From contig JAHFRV010000029.1 of assembly GCA_023266095.1 (NCBI GenBank), positions 1-39,342 of the forward strand: DNA of 39,342 bases, given 5' to 3'. Within the stretch, counting starts at the first letter, position 1. Each line of letters opens with the position of its first letter. Positions 1 through 8,425 of the stretch are shown in pieces. Position numbers and translations under genes: made by a program. The DNA comes from Gammaproteobacteria bacterium. Lineage in GTDB: Bacteria > Pseudomonadota > Gammaproteobacteria > DRLM01. Under the pieces are notes generated by a model. It saw only the letters and a list, made by a program, of their open reading frames with translations, ran no database searches and was not told the DNA's origin.

Positions 1-158
1 ATGGCACGGCTAGCCCTCAAAAACCACCCTCTCCACCCGCATGAATCGCACCATCCTCAACTCCGGGCCGGCCGATACCCGCACCGCCCCACGCGAGGGC
101 AGCAATAGATCTTCCGTGTATCAGGGTAGGCGTCCCCACTCGTGAAAACCACGACAGC

Positions 159-392
159 AAAGAAGGGAAACTATTCACCGAATATCGTCGTGCCCGTGTA
201 CCCGGGGCTACATGGTTTTTCACGGTTGGGTTGACCGAGCGGCGGGGCAATGGTTTGCTGGTCGAGAGAATTGATGTCTTGAGGCCGGCATTTCGCAGGG
301 TACAGGAGAGGCATCCTTTTCGGATGGATGCGGTGGTTATCATGCCCGATCATCTCCATTGTATGTGGCCGCTCCCTGCGAGCGAAAACTAA
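159..392 (+). pseudogene. REP-associated tyrosine transposase (RAYT, Y1/HUH type) remnant
   Basis: Reading in the frame of position 183 gives a recognisable RAYT N-terminal half: YRRARVPGATWFFTVGL near the start, then LRPAFRRVQERHPFRMDAVV, then MPDHLHCMW, which carries the His-x-His metal-binding motif of Y1 transposases. No credible start codon precedes it. The frame ends at a TAA (390-392) soon after the HLH motif, so the half that should hold the catalytic tyrosine is missing. RAYTs are single-copy housekeeping-like transposases tied to REP palindromes. This copy cannot be active. I judge it from motif recall only, but the string of motifs in the right order is convincing. Confidence 0.75.
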
Positions 393-511
393 ATACGCGT
401 TTGCAGATGGCCGTGCTCGCGTTTCTTAATTTAATTTTAAAAGATCGTGAACAGGCTCTAACCCATCTCGGGCACGCCGCCCAACCCCCGCCGCGCGCGC
501 CCTCGCGCCAT

Positions 512-552
512 GCCGCGTAGGTGAGCGCGGCGTAGCGCATCATCCGCACACA
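512..552. repeat. REP-like sequence beside the RAYT remnant
   Basis: The stretch around CGTAGGTGAGCGCGGCGTAG and the following CGCATCATCCGCAC resembles the widespread gammaproteobacterial repeat whose reverse complement reads GATGCGCTACGC...CACCTACG. It contains GCGC/GCGC and CGTAG/CTACG-type inverted words and lies just downstream of a RAYT fragment, as REP elements do. Only one copy is seen here, so repeat status is inferred. The rest of 393-690 holds no gene that I can support. Confidence 0.35.
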
Positions 553-698
553 CGTCACCTGCCGCCCAACGGTTCACGACAATGAGAGCCGCGGCCCCGC
601 TTTGGGTGCAAGGTGAAATTTGGGCTGAAAATGACCAAAAACCACGTCACAGCACCCGCGGATTTTGCGAACTTCTGCAGTCATGTGTCGTGCCCCAT

Positions 699-727
699 TT
701 GCCTCATTGCAGGCTTTCCATTAGAAT
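699..727 (+). promoter_or_regulatory. candidate sigma70 promoter of rpsF operon
   Basis: TTGCCT at 699-704 and TAGAAT at 722-727 are separated by exactly 17 bases, and a purine-containing start region follows about 65 bases before the rpsF start codon. It is the best sigma70-like pair upstream of the ribosomal protein genes and leaves room for the leader hairpin at 754-775. Confidence 0.5.
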
Positions 728-753
728 ACGCCGCCTTAACAATATTTCTCCTT

Positions 754-775
754 GCCTCACCGCTGAGCGGGAGGC
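754..775 (+). promoter_or_regulatory. candidate S6:S18 leader hairpin (rpsF autoregulation)
   Basis: GCCTC (754-758) pairs with GAGGC (771-775), an unpaired A follows, and CCGC (760-763) pairs with GCGG (767-770) around a TGA loop. The hairpin sits in the rpsF 5' leader, 23 bases before the start codon. The known S6:S18 leader in many bacteria is a stem with a conserved CCG that mimics the 16S rRNA site bound by the S6-S18 dimer; a CCG lies at 760-762 here. Position and sequence agree with that motif, but I have not fitted the full covariance model. Confidence 0.5.
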
Positions 776-798
776 TACTAATCCGAGAGGAGTTTCAA

Positions 799-1203
799 AT
801 GAGACACTATGAAGTGGTGTTTCTGGTTCATCCTGACCAGAGCGACCAAGTCCCCGCCATGATCGAGCGCTATCGCGCCGCCATCACCGCCGACGGCGGT
901 GCCGTCCACCGTTTGGAAGACTGGGGCCGCCGTCAGCTGGCTTACCCCATCAACAAGATCCACAAGGCCCACTACGTGTTGATGAACATCGAGTGCAGCC
1001 AAGCCGTGATCGACGAACTGGCCTCCGCCTTCCGTTTCAACGACGCCGTGATCCGCAATATGATCATGCGCCGTGACGAGGCCGTCACCGAGCCTTCCCC
1101 GCTGATTAAGTCGAAAGACGATCGCGAAGGTGGCCGTCCTCCCCGCGAATTTTCCGAGCGGCGTGACGCCGACCTCGGCGATAGCGACGGGGCCGACGCC
1201 TAA
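799..1203 (+). CDS. rpsF: 30S ribosomal protein S6
   Basis: A 134-residue S6 that binds S18 on the platform of the small subunit. The start [18 protein letters not shown] is the family N-terminus, and GAGAGGAG lies just upstream, so the longer open frame to the left is not used. The segments [18 protein letters not shown] and [15 protein letters not shown] are typical. The C-terminal tail after about residue 100 is long, charged and ends DSDGADA rather than in the Glu-Glu that RimK extends in E. coli. First gene of an rpsF-rpsR-DUF2232-rplI group. Confidence 0.97.
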   Translation: MRHYEVVFLVHPDQSDQVPAMIERYRAAITADGGAVHRLEDWGRRQLAYPINKIHKAHYVLMNIECSQAVIDELASAFRFNDAVIRNMIMRRDEAVTEPSPLIKSKDDREGGRPPREFSERRDADLGDSDGADA

Positions 1204-1319
1204 GTCGCCACGGTAAGCGGGGCACGCCGGCCCCTCGGTTGTTTGGATAGGTTGAATGGTCGGGCGGACATCGTTATGCAAACGCTGCCGCTTGGCCGGA
1301 TAAATTAACGGAGAACACC

Positions 1320-1544
1320 ATGTCACGTTTTTTTCGCCGTAAGAAGTTTTGCCGTTTCACCGCGGACAAAGTCAAAGAGATCGACTACAAAGACATCCAG
1401 ACCCTGAAGGGTTATGTCACCGAAACCGGCAAGATCGTCCCGAGCCGGATCACCGGTACCCATGCCCGTTATCAGCGCCAATTGTCCACGGCCATCAAGC
1501 GCGCCCGTTTCCTGGCGCTGCTGCCGTACTGCGATTCGCACTGA
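1320..1544 (+). CDS. rpsR: 30S ribosomal protein S18
   Basis: A 74-residue S18 of normal length, with the family N-terminus [14 protein letters not shown], the middle [13 protein letters not shown] and the basic RNA-binding stretch [32 protein letters not shown] precedes the ATG as ribosome binding site. It forms a heterodimer with S6 on 16S rRNA. The 116 bases between rpsF and rpsR hold no priB gene, which lies there in enterobacteria. Confidence 0.98.
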   Translation: MSRFFRRKKFCRFTADKVKEIDYKDIQTLKGYVTETGKIVPSRITGTHARYQRQLSTAIKRARFLALLPYCDSH

Positions 1545-1621
1545 ACCTGACGAGTATAGATCACGGGATAAAGGCCGCAGGCAACGGGTATCCGCCCGGT
1601 TGCTTTAGCGGGCTGTAAGCC

Positions 1622-2554
1622 ATGCGGGCGTTTGCTCAATATATTATGCGTGGCCGGATGCAGGCCATGCTGGTCGCGGTGGTGGCGACTCTGTTGTCGC
1701 TGCTCTTACCGCCATTCAATTATCTCAGCGGCGCGGTGGTGGCCTTGGTCACTCTGCGCCGCGGCTGGATGGATGGTTTGACCATCGTGATCGGGGCCGG
1801 CGTAGTAGTGGCCTTGTTCGCGGCGGTGACCTCGATCAATCCGCTTAACGCCGGCCTGTTCGCGGCGGGGGTGTGGTTACCGGTATGGTTGCTGGCCTTG
1901 ATATTGCGGCAAACCGTGTCTTTGCCTGCCACCTTGATGATCGCCGCGCTCATCGGTATCGCGGGGGTGAGCTTGACCTACCTGGTGCTGGATGCACCGG
2001 CCGATACCTGGCGTGCCACCATGGAGCGGGTGATAGGCGAGATTCAGCTCCCTCAGGAAAGCAGTGCGCCGGAGATGATGGGGCAGGTGATCGCGCAGAT
2101 CGCCCCGCACATGACCGGCATGTTGGTGGCCGCGATGGTATTGGGTTGGTTGTTGAGTGTATTGCTGGCCCGTTGGTGGCAGTCGCTGTTATACAACCCC
2201 GGCGGTTTTCGCCGGGAGTTTCACGACCTGCGCCTTAGCCGGCATTTTGCGCTGATGTGCTTCGCGATCCTGGCGATCAGCCTGCTGACCTCGGGCAAAA
2301 TGCAGGAACTGGCGGCCAATATGATGGTGGTGCTGGTGGCCGTGTATCTGCTTCATGGTTTGGCGCTGTTGCATGGGGTGGCGGCGGCCAAGGGCTTGCA
2401 CACCGCGTGGCTGGCGGGGTTTTATATTTTGGGTTTGTTCATACTGCCGCAATTGGCGTTATTACTTGCCACGGCGGCTTTTGGTGACAGTTGGCTGGAT
2501 ATCCGCGCTCGCTTGAGTCGTAGCAAACCGTCGGGCGGCGGATCCGAAACATAA
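1622..2554 (+). CDS. DUF2232 / YybS-like multi-pass membrane protein
   Basis: A 310-residue hydrophobic protein with about eight likely membrane segments: residues roughly 10-35, 40-70, 75-95, 100-120, 165-185, 215-235, 245-265 and 275-295. The N-terminus FAQYIMRGRMQAMLVAVVATLLSLL and the position between rpsR and rplI are typical of the DUF2232 proteins found at this locus in many gammaproteobacteria. Related to the integral membrane YybS family, which has been compared with ECF-transporter substrate-binding subunits; the substrate here is unknown. The ribosome binding site is weak, so it may be translationally coupled to rpsR. Confidence 0.85.
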   Translation: MRAFAQYIMRGRMQAMLVAVVATLLSLLLPPFNYLSGAVVALVTLRRGWMDGLTIVIGAGVVVALFAAVTSINPLNAGLFAAGVWLPVWLLALILRQTVSLPATLMIAALIGIAGVSLTYLVLDAPADTWRATMERVIGEIQLPQESSAPEMMGQVIAQIAPHMTGMLVAAMVLGWLLSVLLARWWQSLLYNPGGFRREFHDLRLSRHFALMCFAILAISLLTSGKMQELAANMMVVLVAVYLLHGLALLHGVAAAKGLHTAWLAGFYILGLFILPQLALLLATAAFGDSWLDIRARLSRSKPSGGGSET

Positions 2555-2590
2555 TCGAATCGGTTAAGAGACAAGACGAGGACTTTAACG

Positions 2591-3040
2591 ATGAACGTCA
2601 TCCTGTTGGAAAAAGTGCAAAACCTGGGCAAATTGGGTGATCGCGTCGCGGTGCGCAGCGGCTATGCCCGCAACTTCCTGCTGCCGCAGCGCAAGGCCGT
2701 GATCGCCACGCCGGATAATATGGCCGCCTTTGAAAAACGCCGCGCCGAATTGGAGAAGGCCGAGGCGGAAACCCTCGGCGCCGCTCAGGCCCGCGCCGAA
2801 ACTGTGAACGGCAAGACTCTCACCATCGCCGCCAAAGCCGGTACTGAAGGCAAACTGTTCGGCTCGGTGGGTACCGTGGACATTGCCGAAGCCGCCGAGC
2901 GTGACGGTTTGTCCCTCAAGCGCCATGAAGTGCGTCTCCCCAGCGGTCCGTTGCGCAACATCGGCAGTTATGAGATCGAATTGCATCTTCACGCCGACGT
3001 CAATGCGCGAATTACCGTGGTGGTCGTCGCTGAAGCATAA
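2591..3040 (+). CDS. rplI: 50S ribosomal protein L9
   Basis: A 149-residue L9 of standard length. The N-terminal domain [19 protein letters not shown] and [13 protein letters not shown] binds 23S rRNA; a long helix follows (about residues 41-75, rich in Ala, Glu and Lys), then the C-terminal domain with GKLFGSVGT and [25 protein letters not shown] before the ATG is a good ribosome binding site. It closes the ribosomal gene group; a GC-rich hairpin lies 22 bases after the stop codon. Confidence 0.98.
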   Translation: MNVILLEKVQNLGKLGDRVAVRSGYARNFLLPQRKAVIATPDNMAAFEKRRAELEKAEAETLGAAQARAETVNGKTLTIAAKAGTEGKLFGSVGTVDIAEAAERDGLSLKRHEVRLPSGPLRNIGSYEIELHLHADVNARITVVVVAEA

Positions 3041-3061
3041 TGGCTTGCTCTGGTCGGACCG

Positions 3062-3086
3062 GCGCGCACGCTTCAATCGTGCGCGC
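3062..3086 (+). terminator. GC-rich hairpin after rplI
   Basis: GCGCGCACG (3062-3070) and CGTGCGCGC (3078-3086) form a perfect 9-bp stem with the loop CTTCAAT. No T-run follows, so it is not a standard intrinsic terminator. It may protect the 3' end of the mRNA or act with Rho. The remainder of the 286-base gap before dnaB shows no gene; it contains a C-run near 3242-3249. Confidence 0.4.
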
Positions 3087-3326
3087 GGCACCCTGACCGT
3101 CACGGCGTGCCGGTGTTTTAACAGCGGTTTATAACAGTCAGCTCACCTCGTGGGTGAACATCCTGCGGTTAGCGTCCGTTAGTTAAGCCCTGTGTTGACC
3201 GGTGGTTTAATCGTTTCCCTCACATAGTTTTTAAGATTGACGCCCCCCCCTGTTCCTCCGTAATGTGATGTCTCACAGCCCGGGGGACCGGGCCACGCCG
3301 CCAGCACGTAAAGCCATTAATAAATC

Positions 3327-4724
3327 ATGCAGGAACTCGCTCATCTACCGCAGTCACTGGATGCGGCTACCGCACAGTTGAAAGTCCCGCCCCATTCGGT
3401 GGAGGCGGAACAGGCCGTATTGGGCGGTCTGATGTTGGACAACGCCAGCTGGGACGACGTGGCCGACATGGTCAGCGACGACGACTTTTACCGGCGCGAT
3501 CACCGCCACATTTTTTCGGCGATCAGCACACTGGCCGGACAAGGCGCACCCTTCGATGTGATCACCGTCTCCGAGCGGTTGGAGAATGAAGGCGCCCTCG
3601 CCAACGCCGGCGGCCTGGCCTATCTCGGCATGCTGGCCAAGAACACCCCCAGCGCCGCCAACATCAAGGCCTACGCCGGCATCGTGCGCGACCACGCGGT
3701 GGCGCGCCAACTGATCCGCGTCGGCACCCAAGTCAGCGATTCGGCGTTTAATCGCGAGGGGCGCTCCACCGCCGAATTGCTCGATCACGCCGAGCAAATG
3801 GTCTTCGAAATCGCCGAAAAAGGTGCGCGCGGCCGACGCGGCCATATCAGCATCAAGGACATTCTGGTCAAGGTCGTCGACCGCATCGACACTTTGTTTC
3901 AACAGGACAACCCCATCACCGGCGTGCCCACCGGCTTCACTGATTTCGACGATCGCACCTCGGGCCTGCAGCCTTCCGATCTGATTATCGTCGCCGGCCG
4001 GCCGTCGATGGGTAAAACCACCTTCGCGATGAACATCGCCGAGAACGCGGCGATCAAAACTGGCCTGCCGGTGCTGGTGTTCAGCATGGAAATGCCGGGT
4101 GAACAGCTGGCCATGCGCATGATGTCGTCGTTGGGCCGCATCGATCAGCACAAATTGCGCACCGGCAAATTGAATGACGACGATTGGCCGCGGCTCACCT
4201 CGGCGGTGGGCCTGCTGGCGGAGACGCCGCTGTTCATCGACGACACCCCGGCGCTCACGCCCACCGATCTGCGCGCCCGCGCCCGCCGTCTCAAACGCGA
4301 ACATGGATTGGGGCTGATCGTGATCGACTATTTGCAGTTGATGCAGGTGCATGGCAATAAGGAAAACCGCGCGACCGAGATCTCGGAGATTTCCCGTTCA
4401 TTAAAGGCGCTGGCCAAGGAACTGAGCGTGCCGGTCGTCGCACTGTCGCAGCTCAACCGCAGCTTGGAACAGCGCCCCAACAAGCGGCCGGTGATGTCCG
4501 ACCTGCGCGAGTCGGGCGCCATCGAACAAGACGCCGATCTTATCGTGTTCATCTACCGCGACGAAGTCTATAACGAGGACAGTCCGGACAAAGGCACGGC
4601 GGAAATCATCATCGCCAAGCAACGTAACGGCCCGATCGGCACGGCACGGCTCACCTTCCTCGGCCAGTTCACGCGCTTTGAAAACTACACGCAGGATGTC
4701 TACTCCTCCGAGGGGTATGGATGA
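3327..4724 (+). CDS. dnaB: replicative DNA helicase DnaB
   Basis: A 465-residue hexameric 5'-3' helicase that unwinds the fork ahead of DNA polymerase III. The N-terminal domain carries PPHSVEAEQAVLGGLMLD (about residues 21-38). The RecA-like domain has Walker A GRPSMGKTT (about 223-231), Walker B LIVIDYLQLM and the C-terminal SDLRESGAIEQDADLI and AKQRNGP motifs. No intein is present. The start is not fixed by a strong ribosome binding site, but length fits the family. The stop overlaps the alr start (ATGA), so the two genes are translationally coupled. Confidence 0.98.
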   Translation: MQELAHLPQSLDAATAQLKVPPHSVEAEQAVLGGLMLDNASWDDVADMVSDDDFYRRDHRHIFSAISTLAGQGAPFDVITVSERLENEGALANAGGLAYLGMLAKNTPSAANIKAYAGIVRDHAVARQLIRVGTQVSDSAFNREGRSTAELLDHAEQMVFEIAEKGARGRRGHISIKDILVKVVDRIDTLFQQDNPITGVPTGFTDFDDRTSGLQPSDLIIVAGRPSMGKTTFAMNIAENAAIKTGLPVLVFSMEMPGEQLAMRMMSSLGRIDQHKLRTGKLNDDDWPRLTSAVGLLAETPLFIDDTPALTPTDLRARARRLKREHGLGLIVIDYLQLMQVHGNKENRATEISEISRSLKALAKELSVPVVALSQLNRSLEQRPNKRPVMSDLRESGAIEQDADLIVFIYRDEVYNEDSPDKGTAEIIIAKQRNGPIGTARLTFLGQFTRFENYTQDVYSSEGYG

Positions 4725-5794
4725 CGCGGGCGGCGCAGGCCATCATCGACCTCGGCGCGTTACAGCATAATCTGCGCAAAGTACGCGTAGCGGCCCCCGG
4801 TCGGCGGGTCATGGCGGTCATCAAGGCCAATGGTTACGGTCACGGCATCATCACAGTGGCCCGCGCCCTCGGCGACGCCGATGCCTACGCCGTCGCCTGC
4901 CTCGACGAGGCCATGAGCCTGCGCGAGGCGGGCATCACCCAGCCCATCGTCTTGCTCGAAGGGTTTTTCTCCGCCGCCGAATTGCCGATACTGGTGCGCG
5001 AGAACATCGTCACCGTCGTGCATCATCACTATCAGCTGGAGATGCTGGAGCAGGGCGGATTAAACGGTGCGCTGCGGGTTTGGATAAAAGTGGACAGCGG
5101 CATGCATCGCTTGGGTTTCGCGCCGGAGGCGGTGGCCGCGGTCTGGCAACGCTTGCAATCATGCGGCGGTGTCTCGGTAATCGGTTTCATGAGCCACCTC
5201 GCCAGCGCCGATGAGCCGCATGACGATACCACCCGGCAACAAATCAGCCGCTTCAACGACGCGCTGGCCGCGCTGCCCGGCGAACGCAGCCTGGCCAATT
5301 CGGCGGGCATTCTCGCCTGGTCGGCTACTCAAAACGACTGGGTCCGTCCCGGTATCATGCTCTATGGGGTGTCGCCTTTCGCCGGCCAGACCGGCGCCGA
5401 TCTGGGCCTGCAACCGGTGATGAGTCTGCAATCCCAGCTCATCGCCATCCACCCGCGTCGGCGCGGCGAACGCATCGGTTACGGCGGCGACTATGTCTGT
5501 CCCGCCGATATGACCGTGGGTGTGGTGGCCATCGGTTACGGCGACGGTTATCCGCGCCATATCAGACCGGGTGCACCGGTGCTGGTCAACGGTCGGCGCG
5601 CGCCGCTCATCGCCCGCGTCTCCATGGATATGCTCTGCGTCGATCTGCGCGACCAAGCTGCCGCCCGCTGCGGTGACTCTGTCAGCTTATGGGGGCCGGA
5701 ACTGCCGGTGGAGGAGGTGGCCGCCGCTGCGGGCACCATCCCCTACGAGCTGTTATGCCGGGTCACGGCCCGGGTACGTAAACAAACGCGCTGA
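4721..5794 (+). CDS. alr: alanine racemase (PLP-dependent)
   Basis: A 357-residue fold-type III PLP enzyme that makes D-alanine for peptidoglycan. The PLP-binding lysine is K35 in MAVIKANGYGHG; the second catalytic base is the tyrosine in ERIGYGGDY (about residue 254), and other conserved stretches are WIKVDSGMHRLGF, RPGIMLYGVSP, VGVVAIGYGDGYPRH and RVSMDMLCVDL. It overlaps the end of dnaB by four bases, a common gammaproteobacterial arrangement. No sign of damage. Confidence 0.97.
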   Translation: MTRAAQAIIDLGALQHNLRKVRVAAPGRRVMAVIKANGYGHGIITVARALGDADAYAVACLDEAMSLREAGITQPIVLLEGFFSAAELPILVRENIVTVVHHHYQLEMLEQGGLNGALRVWIKVDSGMHRLGFAPEAVAAVWQRLQSCGGVSVIGFMSHLASADEPHDDTTRQQISRFNDALAALPGERSLANSAGILAWSATQNDWVRPGIMLYGVSPFAGQTGADLGLQPVMSLQSQLIAIHPRRRGERIGYGGDYVCPADMTVGVVAIGYGDGYPRHIRPGAPVLVNGRRAPLIARVSMDMLCVDLRDQAAARCGDSVSLWGPELPVEEVAAAAGTIPYELLCRVTARVRKQTR

Positions 5795-5800
5795 AATAAC

Positions 5801-5825
5801 CGCTCCGGAGCGCGAAAATTTTTCG
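5801..5825 (+). terminator. weak terminator-like structure after alr
   Basis: The perfect palindrome CGCTCCGGAGCG (5801-5812) begins 7 bases after the alr stop codon and is followed by CGAAAATTTTTCG, which provides a T-run. The palindrome can only form a short stem, so termination would be weak. It is the only such signal between alr and the next gene. Confidence 0.3.
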
Positions 5826-5967
5826 GCGGCGGGGCGAGGGACCCATTCAGCTCCCGGTCCGGCCCAGGTACAATCGAGACGCTGAGGACTTGCGCAGCGT
5901 TTACTTCCACCGGAGAGATGACTCCGGTACATTCGCAAACCCTTAAATGTACGATCGCGCCGTTCCC

Positions 5968-7035
5968 ATGATCCGTCCTTTTTTCCACAGGTGCGCGGTA
6001 GCCGTGATGACATGGGCGGTAACGCTGGTCATGTATTCCGCGCCCCTTTTTGCTGAGACCCTGGTTGACGCCATCCCCGCGCAAGAGGGGGACGAATCGG
6101 TCGCGCCCGGCGATGACGACCTTCCCGCCGCGGACGATTCTGCACCCGCCGCGGATGAGATTGAAAAGGATGATGTAAAAACCTTGCTGGAGAGGACCGA
6201 GGCCGCGCATCTAGTGGTGTCCTCCAGCCTGGAGAGGATGGCACGCAATATCGACAGCTTCTTCGCCGAGGACAAATCCTTTGATGAAGCGACATCGACC
6301 TACGCCCGCTTGCGCATCGACACCACGCTGGATAAAGATTTTCAACTGGGTTTCGACGGCGACCTCAAAATCAAAGTTGATTTACCGCGTACCGAGCGGC
6401 AATTGAAGCTCCTCATTGAAAGCGATACCAAGGAAGGCATCCCGGATCGCCCCGACGAGTCACCGGTCAATGTCTTGGAACGACAGGACTACCTGCTCTC
6501 CATCGAAAGCGTCAATAAGGCCAAGGACTGGGATATCCGCCCCGCCGCGGGTATCAAGTTACGCTGGAATCCGGATCTTTTTTTGCGCTTACGTGCCAGC
6601 CGTTACCGCAATCTGAACGGTTGGCTAGAAAGAACCTCGGGCAGCGTATTCTGGTTCACCAATCAGGGTTTCGGCGCAAACACGGCCTTGGAATATGACC
6701 GGCGTATGGGGCAATCCTGGTTGTTTCGCAGCGCCTCGAGTCTGCGATGGGAAGAGAACGATCAATTCCTCACCGCCGAGCAGCGCGTTTCGCTTTATCA
6801 AGAGTTGGATCGGCGCCAATATCTGGTTTATCAGCTCGGGGTGGTGGCGACTCAAGACCCGCATTGGGCAGTCACTCAATACAACGCGGCGGTGCATTAT
6901 CGCAAAGACGTCTATAAAAACTGGTTGTTCATCGAACTGATCCCGCAGATTAATTTCCTAGAAGAACGCGATTTCGACGCTGAACCCTCCATCACCTTCC
7001 GCGTGGAGGGGGTGTTTGGACGGGAGTATTTGTGA
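5968..7035 (+). CDS. exported outer-membrane barrel-like protein, function unknown
   Basis: About 355 residues. I prefer the start MIRPFFHRCAVAVMTWAVTL because it gives a clean signal peptide cleaved near SAPLFA/ETL; an ATG at 5947 would add seven residues. After the signal comes an acidic Ala/Asp/Glu-rich linker (about residues 33-70), then many short alternating strands with aromatic residues (DFQLGFDGDLKIKVDLP, AAGIKLRWNPDLFLRLRAS, QYNAAVHYRKDVYKNWLFIEL) and an end FRVEGVFGREYL, typical of an outer-membrane beta barrel. I do not recognise a characterised family. It lies upstream of two other small exported proteins. Confidence 0.7.
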   Translation: MIRPFFHRCAVAVMTWAVTLVMYSAPLFAETLVDAIPAQEGDESVAPGDDDLPAADDSAPAADEIEKDDVKTLLERTEAAHLVVSSSLERMARNIDSFFAEDKSFDEATSTYARLRIDTTLDKDFQLGFDGDLKIKVDLPRTERQLKLLIESDTKEGIPDRPDESPVNVLERQDYLLSIESVNKAKDWDIRPAAGIKLRWNPDLFLRLRASRYRNLNGWLERTSGSVFWFTNQGFGANTALEYDRRMGQSWLFRSASSLRWEENDQFLTAEQRVSLYQELDRRQYLVYQLGVVATQDPHWAVTQYNAAVHYRKDVYKNWLFIELIPQINFLEERDFDAEPSITFRVEGVFGREYL

Positions 7036-7229
7036 TCGGTTGCGATAGAAATAATATATTTAATATACAAAGAGTTAAAATCTTATTGTAAATAATCCCG
7101 AACGATGAGGGCCGTGCCTACTGGGCAGAATGAGATAGGGAGTATAAACTTCAGTCCATGCGGGATTTATCGGCGTTCAGCGCCACGCAGGATAACCATA
7201 ATTAAATCTAGAATCGGGGGCTCCGCAAG

Positions 7230-7397
7230 ATGCCATCAATCAAATCGATAATCTCGATCTGCCTCTTATTGGCGCTTTTTTCCCTGAGCGCCTGCGGGGG
7301 CGGGGGCAGTGACCCGAAAGTAGCCGCGCCCAATTCCACGCCAGCCGCCGCCACGCAATGGGACACCATGAAATGGGATGAAGGGCAGTGGCAATAA
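7230..7397 (+). CDS. small lipoprotein, function unknown
   Basis: An open frame of 55 residues. The N-terminus MPSIKSIISICLLLALFSLS is followed by the lipobox LSAC, so the mature lipoprotein would begin at C22 with CGGGGSDPKVAAP. The C-terminal tail is Trp-rich (QWDTMKWDEGQWQ). The Ser-Asp at +6/+7 rather than Asp at +2 suggests outer-membrane sorting. It sits between the barrel-like protein and the secreted coiled-coil protein. The ribosome binding site is poor, so confidence is limited, but the signal and lipobox are unlikely by chance. Confidence 0.65.
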   Translation: MPSIKSIISICLLLALFSLSACGGGGSDPKVAAPNSTPAAATQWDTMKWDEGQWQ

Positions 7398-7455
7398 GCC
7401 GACCCGCGCCACATTAAAATTTAAATAAACACCCGCACGAGGTAGAGGTATAAGA

Positions 7456-8205
7456 ATGAATGCTCATATGAAGATCTATGCCCTAACAGCGCTGATGCTG
7501 ATAACCCATGGCGTCCACGCCGGCCAAGTCACCAATCTCACCACCTTTAGCGCCGGCACACCGGCCAAGGCCGCCGAGGTGAACGCCAATTTCAACGCGG
7601 TGAAAACGGCGGTGGATGATAACAATACCCGCATCGAAGCCAATACCGCTGACATAGACGACCACGCGAAGCGTATCCAGAAGTTGGAAAATGCCGTCGG
7701 GGCACTCTTGAATCAGCGCAGGGGCAACTATACCGTGCCTGAGATCCCGCCGGGGGGGACGGGTTACACCGGATATATCGCGGTGGCACCGCGTATTGAT
7801 GTTGTTGATGAAAAGGGTGTTATTACGCATGAGGTTCTGGACAGTTACAAGCCGTCCGTCAACGCCCGTGCCTTCGTGCAAACCCGCTGCTCCTTCGACG
7901 GTGATAGCGCGGGTCAAATCCTTGAGCACCGCGCCGCCATACGCAGCAACAAATCAAACTCTGAGGTAGTCGTAGGTGGCCAGTATTACCTGCGCACCAT
8001 GACGCCAGCAGCCAATATCAGTGTGCAGGACGTCAATTCTGATTATTTTAATTTGACGGCAGGTGTCCCTTATGACTTTGGCGTCTATTTCTTCGAGGGC
8101 AACGCCCAGTTCTCCGCCAAACCTACACCTAAAAATGGAGCGTCTAGGAGCGACGGCAACAATGAGGATTTCTGCTCCGCGGTAGTGATGATCTTCACCC
8201 GCTAA
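7456..8205 (+). CDS. secreted protein with N-terminal coiled coil, function unknown
   Basis: About 249 residues. The signal peptide ends near HGVHA/GQV; M5 (7468) is an alternative start. The mature N-terminus has the pattern FSAGTPAKAAEVNANFNAV followed by a predicted coiled coil (about residues 48-90, NNTRIEANTADIDDHAKRIQKLENAV). This head is seen in many secreted proteins of sulfur-oxidising and related gammaproteobacteria that vary at the C-terminus. The remaining 150 residues form a beta-rich domain with two cysteines (in RCSFDG and DFCSAV) that could pair. AGAGGT precedes the start. Function not known. Confidence 0.75.
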   Translation: MNAHMKIYALTALMLITHGVHAGQVTNLTTFSAGTPAKAAEVNANFNAVKTAVDDNNTRIEANTADIDDHAKRIQKLENAVGALLNQRRGNYTVPEIPPGGTGYTGYIAVAPRIDVVDEKGVITHEVLDSYKPSVNARAFVQTRCSFDGDSAGQILEHRAAIRSNKSNSEVVVGGQYYLRTMTPAANISVQDVNSDYFNLTAGVPYDFGVYFFEGNAQFSAKPTPKNGASRSDGNNEDFCSAVVMIFTR

Positions 8206-8276
8206 GGTCAGACAGAGAAGACTTTTCCATATCCTGGTGAATATGCGAACTTTGCTCAACACAGCCAGTTACTGAA

Positions 8277-8314
8277 GAGGGCGATGCACCGACATCGCCC
8301 TCGCAGTACTTTTC
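8277..8314 (+). terminator. intrinsic terminator
   Basis: GAGGGCGATG (8277-8286) and CATCGCCCTC (8293-8302) form a perfect 10-bp stem with a 6-base loop, followed by GCAGTACTTTTC. It ends the plus-strand group of exported proteins, just before the convergent acyltransferase gene. Confidence 0.8.
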
Positions 8315-8425
8315 TTAGCTCGTCAATCGCTTTGATATAAACCCGTTGCACTACACTCGAGACGAGTTTTGGTGAGGCATTTTCTTACACACTGAATATT
8401 TTCAGCGGGATGAAAGCGGTGATCC

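Noticed and set aside
799-1203. S6 as substrate of the RimK-like protein in the same window
   Set aside because: S6 here ends in DSDGADA, not Glu-Glu, and the ligase has the RLAN architecture instead of plain RimK, so the link is not supported.
3354-4352. 332-codon minus-strand frame opposite dnaB
   Set aside because: Composition typical of an antisense shadow; dnaB is certain.
7036-7229. Possible riboswitch before the small lipoprotein
   Set aside because: The words CACGCAGGATAACC and GGGCCGTGCC first suggested a GEMM-like fold, but the conserved core and tetraloop receptor do not match. The region is AT-rich at its left end, with no firm promoter.
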